Shown here one piece after another: positions 1 through 5,612 of a stretch of DNA of 5,637 bases. The position numbers and the translations under genes were made by a program. Numbering within the stretch: position 1 is the first letter of the stretch; each line of letters begins with the position of its first letter. The notes beneath the pieces are model-generated. The model searched no databases. It worked only from the letters and a program-made list of their open reading frames with translations, and was not told the origin of the DNA. Origin of the DNA: an uncultured Clostridia bacterium. Lineage in GTDB: Bacteria > Bacillota > Clostridia > Oscillospirales > Acutalibacteraceae. The stretch spans positions 1 to 5,637 of the forward strand of contig CANONE010000132.1 of assembly GCA_947567585.1 (NCBI GenBank), read 5' to 3'.

Positions 1-240
1 AAACAGGTCATAGCTGTACTGGTAAAAAATGATGGTCGGGAAATTATACATGATATTCCTGTAAAAAAACAGGAAATCCAGCCCCGTTTTCACGCATTTG
101 GGATTTGTGATAAATACCCGCACTCCCTTAGACGCCCTCTCATGCATCCATTCCCCCGCCCACCGTATACCGCTAAAACCCCATAGCCAATTAGCTTCGA
201 CTCTTGAGATCAAATGATTCGCAATTTGATACTTTTGAAA
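1..240 (-). pseudogene. SNF2/DEAD-like helicase fragment, C-terminal helicase domain (truncated)
   Basis: Read on the minus strand, this frame is open from 240 to the left edge. From the ATG at 147 it gives 49 residues, including VRVFITNPKCVKTGLDF and, 9 residues later, NFPTIIFYQYSYDLF. The NP-x-x-V-x-TGLD and FPTI-x-FYQ pattern is that of motif V in the C-terminal RecA-like lobe of SNF2/DEAD-type helicases, often carried by phages and conjugative elements; this identification is from memory of the family. Likeness may start slightly upstream, at IRWAGEW (about 180). A stop at 243-241 lies just ahead, and nothing upstream resembles the missing N-terminal ATPase lobe, which should span hundreds of residues. 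It is therefore probably the 5'-truncated remnant of a mobile-element gene. No good ribosome binding site precedes the ATG at 147. The rest lies outside the window. Confidence 0.55.
56..75. repeat. Small inverted repeat inside the helicase remnant
   Basis: TTCCTGT (56-62) and ACAGGAA (69-75) form a perfect 7-bp stem around six A. It lies inside the helicase-like reading frame, where it corresponds to residues FLFFYRN, so it may be chance. There is no T-tract to make it a + strand terminator. Confidence 0.3.
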
Positions 241-279
241 TTAGCTGATTATGGAAGGGCAAAAATTTCTCCCACACGG

Positions 280-308
280 TTGCATTTTCCCGGCGTTTGC
301 GGTATGAT
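280..308 (+). promoter_or_regulatory. Promoter of the isomerase-family gene
   Basis: TTGCAT (280-285) and TATGAT (303-308) are separated by exactly 17 bases. The -10 box matches consensus at 5 of 6 positions and the -35 at 3 of 6. Transcription would start near 315 and leave a leader of about 40 bases that contains the GGAGG site of the gene at 357. A housekeeping sigma factor promoter is the simplest reading; no operator was recognised. Confidence 0.55.
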
Positions 309-356
309 GGGGGAAACGCACGGCATTTCCTATTTATTATTTGGAGGGATCCCCTT

Positions 357-1841
357 ATGAACAACATCCCAGAAGTTAAAATCGGCGTTGTGGCCGTTTC
401 CAGAGACTGCTTCCCCGAATCTCTGTCCGTCAACCGCCGCAGGGCTGTGATGGAAGCCTTTTCCCAAAAATACGCCGCCGAGAGCGCCAGCGTCTACGAA
501 TGCCCGGTGTGCATTGTGGAGAGCGAAATCCACATGGTCCAGGCGCTGGAGGACATAAAGAAGGCTGGCTGCAACGCCTTGGCGGTATACCTGGGCAACT
601 TCGGCCCGGAAATTTCCGAGACTTTGCTTGCCAAGCACTTTGACGGCCCCGCCATGTTCATCGCGGCCGCCGAGGAATCCGGCGGCGACCTGATAGGCGG
701 CCGGGGCGACGCCTACTGCGGCATGCTTAACGCCAGCTATAACCTGAAGCTCCGGGAGATCAAAGCGTATATCCCCGAGAACCCTGTGGGCGGCCCAGAG
801 GACTGCGCGGACCGCATCCATGAGTTTATCCCCATTGCCCGGGCGCTGGTAGGGCTCCGGAGCCTCAAAATCATCAGCTTTGGGCCCCGGCCTCTCAATT
901 TCCTGGCCTGCAACGCCCCTATTAAGCGGCTGTACGATCTGGGGGTAGAAATTGAGGAAAACTCCGAGCTGGATCTTTTTGAAGCCTTCCATAAGCACGA
1001 CGGCGACCCCCGTATTCCGGAAGTCGCCGCGGAAATGGCCCAGGAGCTGGGCGAGGGCAACCAAAAGCCGGAAATTTTGGAGAAGCTGGCCCAGTATGAA
1101 ATCACCCTGCTGGACTGGGTGGAGGCCCACCGGGGCTACCGGAAATACGTAACCCTCGCCAGCAAGTGCTGGCCCGCTTTCCAGACCCAGTTCGGCTTTG
1201 TGCCCTGCTATGTCAACTCCCGCCTTACCGGCCGGGGCATCCCGGTCTCCTGCGAGGTGGATATTTACGGCGCCTTAAGCGAGTTTATCGGCAGCTGCGT
1301 CAGCGGGGATATCGTCACCCTGCTGGACATCAACAACACAGTGCCCAAGGACATGTTCCAGGCTGAGATTGAGGGGAAATTCCCCTACCAGTTCAGCGAC
1401 ACCTTCATGGGCTTCCACTGCGGCAACACCTGCTCTAAGAAGCTGTGCAAGCCCACCATGAAGTATCAGATGATCATGGCCCGCAGCCTCCCTGAGGAGG
1501 TTACCCAGGGCACCCTGGAGGGCGACATCGTCCCCGGCGACATCACCTTCTTCCGGCTGCAAAGCACCGCCGATTGTGAGCTCCGGGCCTATGTGGCCCA
1601 GGGCGAGGTGCTGCCGGTGGCCACCCGGTCCTTTGGCGGCATCGGCGTCTTTGCCATCCCGGAGATGGGCCGTTTCTACCGGCATGTGCTGATTGAAAAG
1701 AACTATCCCCACCACGGCGCGGTAGCCTTTGGCCATCATGGCAAAGCCCTGTTCGAGGTATTCAAATTCCTGGGTGTAAACGACATCGGCTTTAACCAGC
1801 CCAAGGGAATGCTCTACAAATCTGAAAATCCCTTCGCCTAA
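357..1841 (+). CDS. L-fucose/L-arabinose isomerase-family protein
   Basis: A 494-residue cytosolic protein with no signal peptide, resembling the L-fucose/L-arabinose isomerase superfamily, whose members interconvert aldoses and ketoses at a divalent metal (often Mn2+). The Rossmann-like N-terminal part starts KIGVVAVSRDCFPESLSVNR and has an acidic stretch near 52-60. Candidate metal ligands are Glu300 in SCEVDIYGAL, Asp324 in TLLDINN and a His of the YPHHGAVAFGH block (450-460). They lie in the same order as the Glu, Asp and His ligands of E. coli FucI. It is about 100 residues shorter than FucI. A cysteine cluster HCGNTCSKKLC (354-364) is notable and might bind metal. The ATG at 357 is chosen because GGAGG (343-347) lies 9 bases upstream; the frame's earlier ATG at 297 lies inside the promoter. 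The substrate cannot be read from sequence, and neighbouring genes do not form a sugar operon. Confidence 0.8.
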   Translation: MNNIPEVKIGVVAVSRDCFPESLSVNRRRAVMEAFSQKYAAESASVYECPVCIVESEIHMVQALEDIKKAGCNALAVYLGNFGPEISETLLAKHFDGPAMFIAAAEESGGDLIGGRGDAYCGMLNASYNLKLREIKAYIPENPVGGPEDCADRIHEFIPIARALVGLRSLKIISFGPRPLNFLACNAPIKRLYDLGVEIEENSELDLFEAFHKHDGDPRIPEVAAEMAQELGEGNQKPEILEKLAQYEITLLDWVEAHRGYRKYVTLASKCWPAFQTQFGFVPCYVNSRLTGRGIPVSCEVDIYGALSEFIGSCVSGDIVTLLDINNTVPKDMFQAEIEGKFPYQFSDTFMGFHCGNTCSKKLCKPTMKYQMIMARSLPEEVTQGTLEGDIVPGDITFFRLQSTADCELRAYVAQGEVLPVATRSFGGIGVFAIPEMGRFYRHVLIEKNYPHHGAVAFGHHGKALFEVFKFLGVNDIGFNQPKGMLYKSENPFA

Positions 1842-1961
1842 CCCAGGCGCGCCCTCTACCCGCCCGGGTACTAAATATAGCAAGAATCATTCCGGCGCAA
1901 AAAATTTTGTGGCTTCGCTTTGCGAGCGTCATCCCTTTATTCAAAAGCGGCGGGTTGTAGG

Positions 1962-2015
1962 GGCGTTGGCCTCCAGGTGCTTGACGCGGTCAATGGAAAG
2001 AGGCTGTCAAACGCC
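1962..2015 (+). promoter_or_regulatory. Nested stem in the 217-base leader of asnA
   Basis: The gap 1842-2058 holds no gene. Within it three helices nest: GGCGTT (1962-1967) with AACGCC (2010-2015), GGCCTC (1968-1973) with GAGGCT (2000-2005, one G-U pair), and TTGAC (1981-1985) with GTCAA (1989-1993). They make 17 base pairs in one irregular hairpin. A repeat follows: GGCTGTCA in the outer arm resembles GGCTGTGA just before the asnA start. This could be a cis-regulatory RNA or a degraded intergenic repeat. It does not match the T-box or any riboswitch consensus I can recall, and no clear promoter was found in the gap. Confidence 0.3.
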
Positions 2016-2058
2016 GGACCGGCCCCTGCAACCTAAACAGAAAGGCTGTGATCACCCC

Positions 2059-3060
2059 ATGACGACGATTCCAAAAGGCTACGCCCCCACATTGGGCCTT
2101 TATGATACCCAGAAGGCCATTGGGCTCATTAAAAACGTGTTCCAGGTAAAGCTCTGCGCGGCTTTGCATCTCAAGCGGGTAACCGCGCCGCTGTTCGTAG
2201 ACCCCGCCACCGGCCTGAACGACGACCTAAACGGCGTGGAACGCCCCGTGGGCTTTGACATTCCCGCAGTGGGAGGGACCGGTCAGGTGGTCCATTCCCT
2301 GGCCAAATGGAAGCGGCTGGCCCTGCATGACTACGACTTTTTCGTGGGCAACGGCTTGGTGGCGGATATGAACGCCATCCGCCGGGACGAGGAGCTGGAC
2401 AATCTCCATTCCATCTATGTGGACCAGTGGGACTGGGAAAAGGTGATTGACCGGGAGTCCCGGAACCTGGGGTATTTGCAGGAGACGGTGCGGAAAATTG
2501 TCAGCGCCATCTGCGGCACTCTGGATGAGCTGCAATGGCAGTTCCCGGACCTGCCCACTCAGCTGTGCCGGGATGTAACCTTTATCACGGCTCAGGAGCT
2601 GGAGGACCGATGGCCGGAGCTTTCCCCCAAGGAGCGGGAAAACCGGTTTGTTAAAGAACATCCCACCGCTTTCATCCAGCAGATCGGCGGCAAGCTGAAA
2701 AGCGGCTGGCCCCACGACGGCCGGGCCCCGGATTATGACGACTGGGCTCTCAACGGCGACCTGCTTTTTTGGCACGAGCCTTTGGGGCTGGCTTTGGAGA
2801 TCAGCAGCATGGGCATTCGGGTGGACCAGGAATCCCTGAGCCGCCAGCTGGAGGAGGCGGGATGCGCCGGCCGCCGGGAACTGCCCTTCCACAAGATGCT
2901 GCTGGCGGGGGAACTGCCCTTGACCATTGGGGGAGGCATTGGCCAGAGCCGCCTTTGCATGCTGCTTTTGGGCAAAGCCCATATCGGCGAGGTACAGGCG
3001 TCCCTTTGGGATGAAGCTACCCGCGCCGCCTGCAAAGAGGCGCGGATCGTCCTGCTATAA
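2059..3060 (+). CDS. asnA: Aspartate--ammonia ligase (asparagine synthetase A)
   Basis: AsnA makes L-asparagine from L-aspartate, ammonia and ATP (giving AMP and PPi) in the cytosol. Its fold is related to class II aminoacyl-tRNA synthetases such as AspRS. The 333-residue product matches the ~330-residue E. coli enzyme throughout: QVVHSLAKWKR (76-86), HSIYVDQWDWE (117-127), RAPDYDDW (222-229), LNGD (231-234), SSMGIRVD (249-256), TIGGGIGQSRL (289-299) and HIGEVQ (308-313). These include the ATP- and aspartate-binding blocks, so it should be active. The ATG at 2059 is chosen because homology begins a few residues later. An in-frame GTG at 1909 would add 50 unrelated residues. The Shine-Dalgarno is weak: AGAAAGG lies about 13 bases upstream in a possible small hairpin (ACAG/CTGT), so initiation may be controlled. 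The gene sits 217 bases after the isomerase gene and ahead of a strong terminator. Confidence 0.96.
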   Translation: MTTIPKGYAPTLGLYDTQKAIGLIKNVFQVKLCAALHLKRVTAPLFVDPATGLNDDLNGVERPVGFDIPAVGGTGQVVHSLAKWKRLALHDYDFFVGNGLVADMNAIRRDEELDNLHSIYVDQWDWEKVIDRESRNLGYLQETVRKIVSAICGTLDELQWQFPDLPTQLCRDVTFITAQELEDRWPELSPKERENRFVKEHPTAFIQQIGGKLKSGWPHDGRAPDYDDWALNGDLLFWHEPLGLALEISSMGIRVDQESLSRQLEEAGCAGRRELPFHKMLLAGELPLTIGGGIGQSRLCMLLLGKAHIGEVQASLWDEATRAACKEARIVLL

Positions 3061-3112
3061 AAGGGAACCCCCTTGGGATCCGGGGGATTCGAAGGATAGA
3101 TAAAAACGTTTT

Positions 3113-3155
3113 GGGGAACCGGCGTAGCCTGCGGGATATGCCGGTTCCCCATTTT
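3113..3155 (+). terminator. Intrinsic terminator after asnA, possibly bidirectional
   Basis: GGGGAACCGGC (3113-3123) pairs perfectly with GCCGGTTCCCC (3140-3150). The stem extends outward by T3112-A3151 and inward through GTA/TAT with one wobble, leaving a 10-base loop, and ATTTT follows on the + strand. On the minus strand the exit side reads AAAACGTTTTT, so the element may also stop transcription from the convergent gene ending at 3262. Confidence 0.85.
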
Positions 3156-3261
3156 ATCCGGTTTTCGATTATAGTTAACGCGGTTCAAAAGAGGTATACC
3201 GGTTTTCAAGTGCGTTTACTATATCGGGGGCATGCGTCTATGAAGCCCTTGCGCCAGCCCT

Positions 3262-3795
3262 TTACAGATTGACCCACTCTTCCTCTTCTTCTCCCTGGGC
3301 CTGCGCCACCACGTATAGCTGCTCGGCGCCCAACTGCCGCAGTGTGTCTATGCCCTCCGCGCTCAAGCTGGGATTTAACCGGACGGCGGTATAGGCCGCC
3401 GGTGTCGTCCTCCCTGGAAGCAGGATTCCGCCGGTTTTGCGGTTGCAATAATAGAGAAAGCCGTCCTGGGCAGACCAATACTCTGTCTCTCTCTCCCCTG
3501 AACCGGCTGGGAGAAAAACGCCCTCCCGCAAGTGGCCCGCTTCCAGGGCAGGCAGGCCCTCCAGCTCCGGGGCGCAGATTTTAATCCGCAGGCGGCATCC
3601 GTCCCGGCTTTGATTGCGAAAGTACACCCCGCCCGGGACGGCTTCTCCCGGAGACAGGGCCGGGGCGGCCTCCGCCGCCGTGTAAAAAGCCGCGATGCGC
3701 CATTCCTCCCGCTGGGGTTCCAGCAGAAAGACCAGGCCCCAAAGCCCCGCGGCGGCGGCCAAAGCCAGGGCGGAGGCTATGCGCCGGGCCCTCAT
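3262..3795 (-). CDS. Membrane-anchored hypothetical protein, faintly TasA/CalY-like
   Basis: A 177-residue protein I do not recognise firmly. Residues 1-5 are basic (MRARR), and 6-25 form one hydrophobic helix (IASALALAAAAGLWGLVFLL), so it is an anchored or exported protein with its bulk outside the membrane. The rest, with PGEAVPGGVYFRNQ (49-62), YWSAQDGFLYYCNRK (106-120), LLPGRTTPAAYTAVRLNP (125-142) and YVVAQAQ (161-167), follows the spacing of SipW-dependent TasA/CalY-type matrix proteins (a Trp before a DG-x-x-YY block, LxPG, then xVxAQAxQ). This is a weak resemblance from memory. The C-terminus is acidic (GEEEEEW). Its ATG (3795-3793) overlaps the TGA of the upstream gene as ATGA and its own Shine-Dalgarno is poor, so translation is probably coupled. 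An in-frame ATG at 3924 lies inside the upstream gene and was not used. Confidence 0.75.
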   Translation of the reverse strand: MRARRIASALALAAAAGLWGLVFLLEPQREEWRIAAFYTAAEAAPALSPGEAVPGGVYFRNQSRDGCRLRIKICAPELEGLPALEAGHLREGVFLPAGSGERETEYWSAQDGFLYYCNRKTGGILLPGRTTPAAYTAVRLNPSLSAEGIDTLRQLGAEQLYVVAQAQGEEEEEWVNL

Positions 3796-4511
3796 GGGCT
3801 TGTCCGCAGGCGGTAGCTTTCCTCTAAAGCGCCGCCTCGTCTTCCCTGGGCGGTAAAGCGGACCAGAGCCGTGCGCCTGTCTGGGCTCACCGTGTCGTCC
3901 TCTTGGCATACGCCCAGCCGGCATACCGCTGTTTCCGGGGAAAGGCCGCCAGTCATCACAGTCAGGGTGTAGACCCCGAAGGGCAGCCCCGCAAACTCCG
4001 TCTCCAAAACAGGCTGGCCCCCCTGGGGGTCCGCTTCCAGCGCCGCCTTGCGGTAGAGGGTAATCCCAGGCCCCTCCAGCTTGACCAGGGCATGAGTCTC
4101 GCCGTCGATCTCCTCGCCGCCGGCCCAGACCCGTATCCGGCCGCTGACCACCCGCACCCGGTAGGTGAGATTGACCCAGGCGTCTTTACCAGAGCCCCTG
4201 TGAAGCACAGCGGAGAGCTGGTACTCCGTATCGCCGCTGGGCCGCTGCTTTCCCAGCTTGTCCAGGGGCGCGGGGCCTTGTGGGCTAATCCACCAGCACT
4301 CGGCGCGGCCTTCCTCCTGGGGCAGGCGCTGCAAAAGCAGATCCTCCAGCCTTCCGCCGCCAGTCTGCAAAGGAACGGCCTCCCCCAGAAAGATGGTCTC
4401 CTCCAGCGCCGCCGTCTCCGCCGGAGAAGAGGCCCGGGCAGGAAGCAGGGCGCAGCACAGAACGGCGGGAAGAAGAACAGCGGCCATCAAAATGTACGGT
4501 TTCCTTTTCAT
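3792..4511 (-). CDS. Secreted hypothetical protein with a Cna-B/prealbumin-like segment
   Basis: A 239-residue protein with a clear signal peptide: basic MKRK, a hydrophobic core (YILMAAVLLPAVLCCALLP) and an ARA-SS cleavage site near residue 27. No lipobox, LPXTG motif or C-terminal membrane segment was seen, so it is likely released or held by its partner. Residues about 119-186 end in VKLEGPGITLYRK (143-155) and FAGLPFGVYTLTVM (173-186), which resembles the beta-strand edges of Cna-B/prealbumin-like surface domains; this is suggestive only. A Cys pair (197, 202) could form a disulfide. The ATG at 4511 has AAGGGAG (4527-4521) 9 bases upstream. It is the first gene of a two-gene operon, overlapping the next by 4 bases, so both products probably work together at the cell surface. 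The specific function is unknown. Confidence 0.8.
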   Translation of the reverse strand: MKRKPYILMAAVLLPAVLCCALLPARASSPAETAALEETIFLGEAVPLQTGGGRLEDLLLQRLPQEEGRAECWWISPQGPAPLDKLGKQRPSGDTEYQLSAVLHRGSGKDAWVNLTYRVRVVSGRIRVWAGGEEIDGETHALVKLEGPGITLYRKAALEADPQGGQPVLETEFAGLPFGVYTLTVMTGGLSPETAVCRLGVCQEDDTVSPDRRTALVRFTAQGRRGGALEESYRLRTSP

Positions 4512-4540
4512 TGTATGGAACTCCCTTCCGGTTTTTGTCT

Positions 4541-4549
4541 ATCATACCA
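4541..4549 (-). promoter_or_regulatory. Extended -10 promoter of the two-gene surface operon
   Basis: Read on the minus strand this is TGGTATGAT, an extended -10 (TGn plus TATGAT, 5 of 6 consensus). No good -35 lies at 16-18 bases, as is common for extended -10 promoters. Transcription would start near 4534, giving a short leader with the AAGGGAG site and the ATG at 4511. Confidence 0.45.
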
Positions 4550-4632
4550 TATCTCACAAGGGAATCCTGTCGCACAGTGGCGGGCTTTAAGGCCCCGGGG
4601 CGCTGTCCCGCACCCTGGTGAAAACGGTTTTC

Positions 4633-4668
4633 GAAAAAAGTTTTTTGACCATCTACAAAAACTTTTTC
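4633..4668 (-). terminator. AT-rich hairpin downstream of erm, probable terminator
   Basis: On the + strand GAAAAAAGTTTTTTG (4633-4647) pairs with CAAAAACTTTTTC (4656-4668) around an 8-base loop, giving about 13 pairs with one extra base in each half of the longer arm. It begins 27 bases after the erm stop and on the minus strand ends in a run of six T. The stem is almost purely A/T, atypical for an intrinsic terminator, so it might instead be an intergenic repeat. No other terminator for erm was seen before the next promoter. Confidence 0.45.
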
Positions 4669-4694
4669 TGGTTGACTTTTTCGGAGGAAGGGGG

Positions 4695-5471
4695 CTAGAA
4701 ACCTCTTTTATAAGCCTGATAGGCTCGGAACAGGCAGAGCCATTGGACGTATTTCATGTTTGCGTCCTCGCCCGGCAGGGGCAGCCCTGCCCTTTTTAGG
4801 GCGGTGGAGATTTGCCTGGGAGTAAGAAGACCACGGAACCCCTGCTTCCAGCCCCGCTCCACAAAGGCCAGATAGGAGGCTTGCCGCCCCATGGGCAAAT
4901 CGGGCTGCTTTTTCAGACGCAGCTCCAATAGGGCCGCGTCCACCCGGGGCGCGGGGTGAAAGGCGTCTCTGGGCACAAGGGCGGCGATACGCACTTGGAA
5001 AAAGGGCCGCATACTTAGGGAAGCTAGGCTTTCCCGAGGCTTCCCCGCAAAGCGTTTAGCCGCTCCGCGCTCCACAATAAGCCATGCGCATTCCGGGGGA
5101 TTCGGGGTCCGGGTCAGTTTATGGACAATGCCGGTGGTATGGGAAAAGGGGATATTAGCAAAGACCTTATAGGCGCCTGGGGGCAGCGGCATCTTCAGAA
5201 AATCTCCCTGCCGCAGCCGGAATCCCTCCCGTTCTCCAAAACGCTCTTGGAGCTTGCGGCAAAGCGCCGGGTCTAGCTCGGTGGCCACAAGACTCCCGCA
5301 GCGGGCCAGCAGTTCCCGGGTAATGTGCCCTTTTCCCGGGCCAATTTCCAAAACCAGATCCTGTGAATCAATGTCGGAACAGTCCACCAGCCGCCGGATA
5401 ACGGCCCCGCTGGTAAGAAAATTCTGCCCTGCCCATAGGGGCGCGGGACAGTGGTTGTTATTTTTGGGCAT
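4695..5471 (-). CDS. erm: Erm-family 23S rRNA (adenine-N6) methyltransferase
   Basis: Erm enzymes methylate A2058 of 23S rRNA using S-adenosylmethionine, blocking macrolide, lincosamide and streptogramin B binding. The 258 residues fit the family's usual ~245-260. In order: motif X QNFLTS (16-21), SAM-binding motif I EIGPGKGHIT (42-51), acidic motif II ATELD (63-67), motif III QGDFL (88-92), catalytic motif IV NIPF (106-109, the N/S-I/L-P-Y/F site) and the late block FHPAPRVDAALLEL (171-184). All key motifs are present, so it should be active. KsgA (16S dimethyltransferase) is the main alternative but is usually longer and has NLPY. The ATG at 5471 has GAGAGGT (5487-5481) 9 bases upstream. 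This Shine-Dalgarno lies in a predicted hairpin with upstream leader codons, suggesting drug-induced translation. No transposase or other resistance gene adjoins, so it may be a resident chromosomal gene. The exact erm class cannot be assigned by eye. Confidence 0.88.
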   Translation of the reverse strand: MPKNNNHCPAPLWAGQNFLTSGAVIRRLVDCSDIDSQDLVLEIGPGKGHITRELLARCGSLVATELDPALCRKLQERFGEREGFRLRQGDFLKMPLPPGAYKVFANIPFSHTTGIVHKLTRTPNPPECAWLIVERGAAKRFAGKPRESLASLSMRPFFQVRIAALVPRDAFHPAPRVDAALLELRLKKQPDLPMGRQASYLAFVERGWKQGFRGLLTPRQISTALKRAGLPLPGEDANMKYVQWLCLFRAYQAYKRGF

Positions 5472-5548
5472 GAAAAAAGCACCTCTCTCGTGTTTGAATC
5501 CATCAAAAAGAGGCGCAACAAAACAAAGACCCTAAGAGCCTTCCCCAT
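5273..5548 (-). CDS. Leader peptide 2 (regulatory upstream ORF overlapping erm)
   Basis: An ATG at 5548 follows AAAGAGG (5563-5557) by 8 bases, an excellent ribosome binding site. The product starts MGKALRVFVLLRLFLMDSN. Residues 7-10 (VFVL) resemble, in position and character, the IFVI arrest motif at residues 6-9 of ErmCL. Codons 11-14 (Leu-Leu/Arg-Leu-Phe, 5516-5507) form one arm of a hairpin that hides the erm Shine-Dalgarno. A ribosome stalled near codon 10 would cover that arm and free erm. Unusually, the frame has no stop before erm: it passes through the erm start in another frame and ends 199 bases inside it, at codon 92. The first ~25 codons look functional; the remainder, being in the shadow of erm, is probably meaningless as protein. 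Regulatory function is inferred. Confidence 0.6.
   Translation of the reverse strand: MGKALRVFVLLRLFLMDSNTREVLFSCPKITTTVPRPYGQGRIFLPAGPLSGGWWTVPTLIHRIWFWKLAREKGTLPGNCWPAAGVLWPPS
5479..5516 (-). promoter_or_regulatory. Translational attenuator hairpin sequestering the erm Shine-Dalgarno
   Basis: Read on the minus strand, GCGCCTCTTT (5516-5507, inside leader 2) pairs with AGAGAGGTGC (5488-5479, the erm Shine-Dalgarno): 10 pairs, two of them G-U, with an 18-base loop. The upstream arm is the one a ribosome stalled on leader 2 would cover. The same arm can instead pair perfectly over 8 bases with AAAGAGGC (5563-5556), the leader 2 Shine-Dalgarno, giving two exclusive folds. This is the layout of known Erm translational attenuators. 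Confidence 0.6.
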
Positions 5549-5561
5549 TTGCTATGCCTCT

Positions 5562-5612
5562 TTATTGATTCCTTAAACGCGCAAAACGAGCAAAGATGCA
5601 ATAAATTAACAA
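5562..5612 (-). CDS. Leader peptide 1 with Arg-Leu-Arg motif
   Basis: AGGAGG (5626-5621) stands 8 bases ahead of a TTG at 5612 that opens a 16-codon frame, MLIYCIFARFARLRNQ (TTG read as Met), ending at TAA (5564-5562). Residues 12-14 are Arg-Leu-Arg, the +x+ macrolide-dependent arrest motif known from ErmDL. The stop codon overlaps the Shine-Dalgarno of leader 2, so the two leaders would be coupled. There is no ATG in this stretch, so the TTG start is the main uncertainty. Tandem leaders are known for erm(A) of Tn554. The promoter must lie beyond the right edge. Confidence 0.5.
   Translation of the reverse strand: MLIYCIFARFARLRNQ

Noticed and set aside
1..186. Plus-strand open frame of 61 codons ending at TAG 184-186
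   Set aside because: It is antisense to the helicase-like minus-strand frame, which has a recognisable motif; the plus frame product looks random and Pro/Arg-rich at its end.
330..1130. Long minus-strand open frames opposite the isomerase gene
   Set aside because: They are shadows of the GC-rich coding strand, with no start signals and no recognisable domains.
1909..2058. In-frame GTG at 1909 extending AsnA by 50 residues
   Set aside because: AsnA homology begins just after the ATG at 2059, the extension resembles nothing, and it overlaps the predicted RNA stems.
1935..2058. SAM-I riboswitch-like strings (TTATTCAAAAGCGGCGG, GGCCCCTGCAACC)
   Set aside because: The order and spacing do not give the four-way junction, the P3/P4 and closing P1 segments are missing, and asnA is not a usual target.
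1842..2058. T-box leader for asnA
   Set aside because: No T-box consensus, no terminator/antiterminator pair and no specifier loop could be found.
3168..3173. Perfect TATAAT on the minus strand after asnA
   Set aside because: No -35 at proper spacing and no TGn; it would fire into the terminator and antisense to asnA with no gene downstream.
5471..5480. Programmed or accidental -1 frameshift joining leader 2 to Erm at the T6 run
   Set aside because: The codons CTT TTT TCA are a poor slippery site, and erm has its own ATG, a good Shine-Dalgarno and a normal-length N-terminus.
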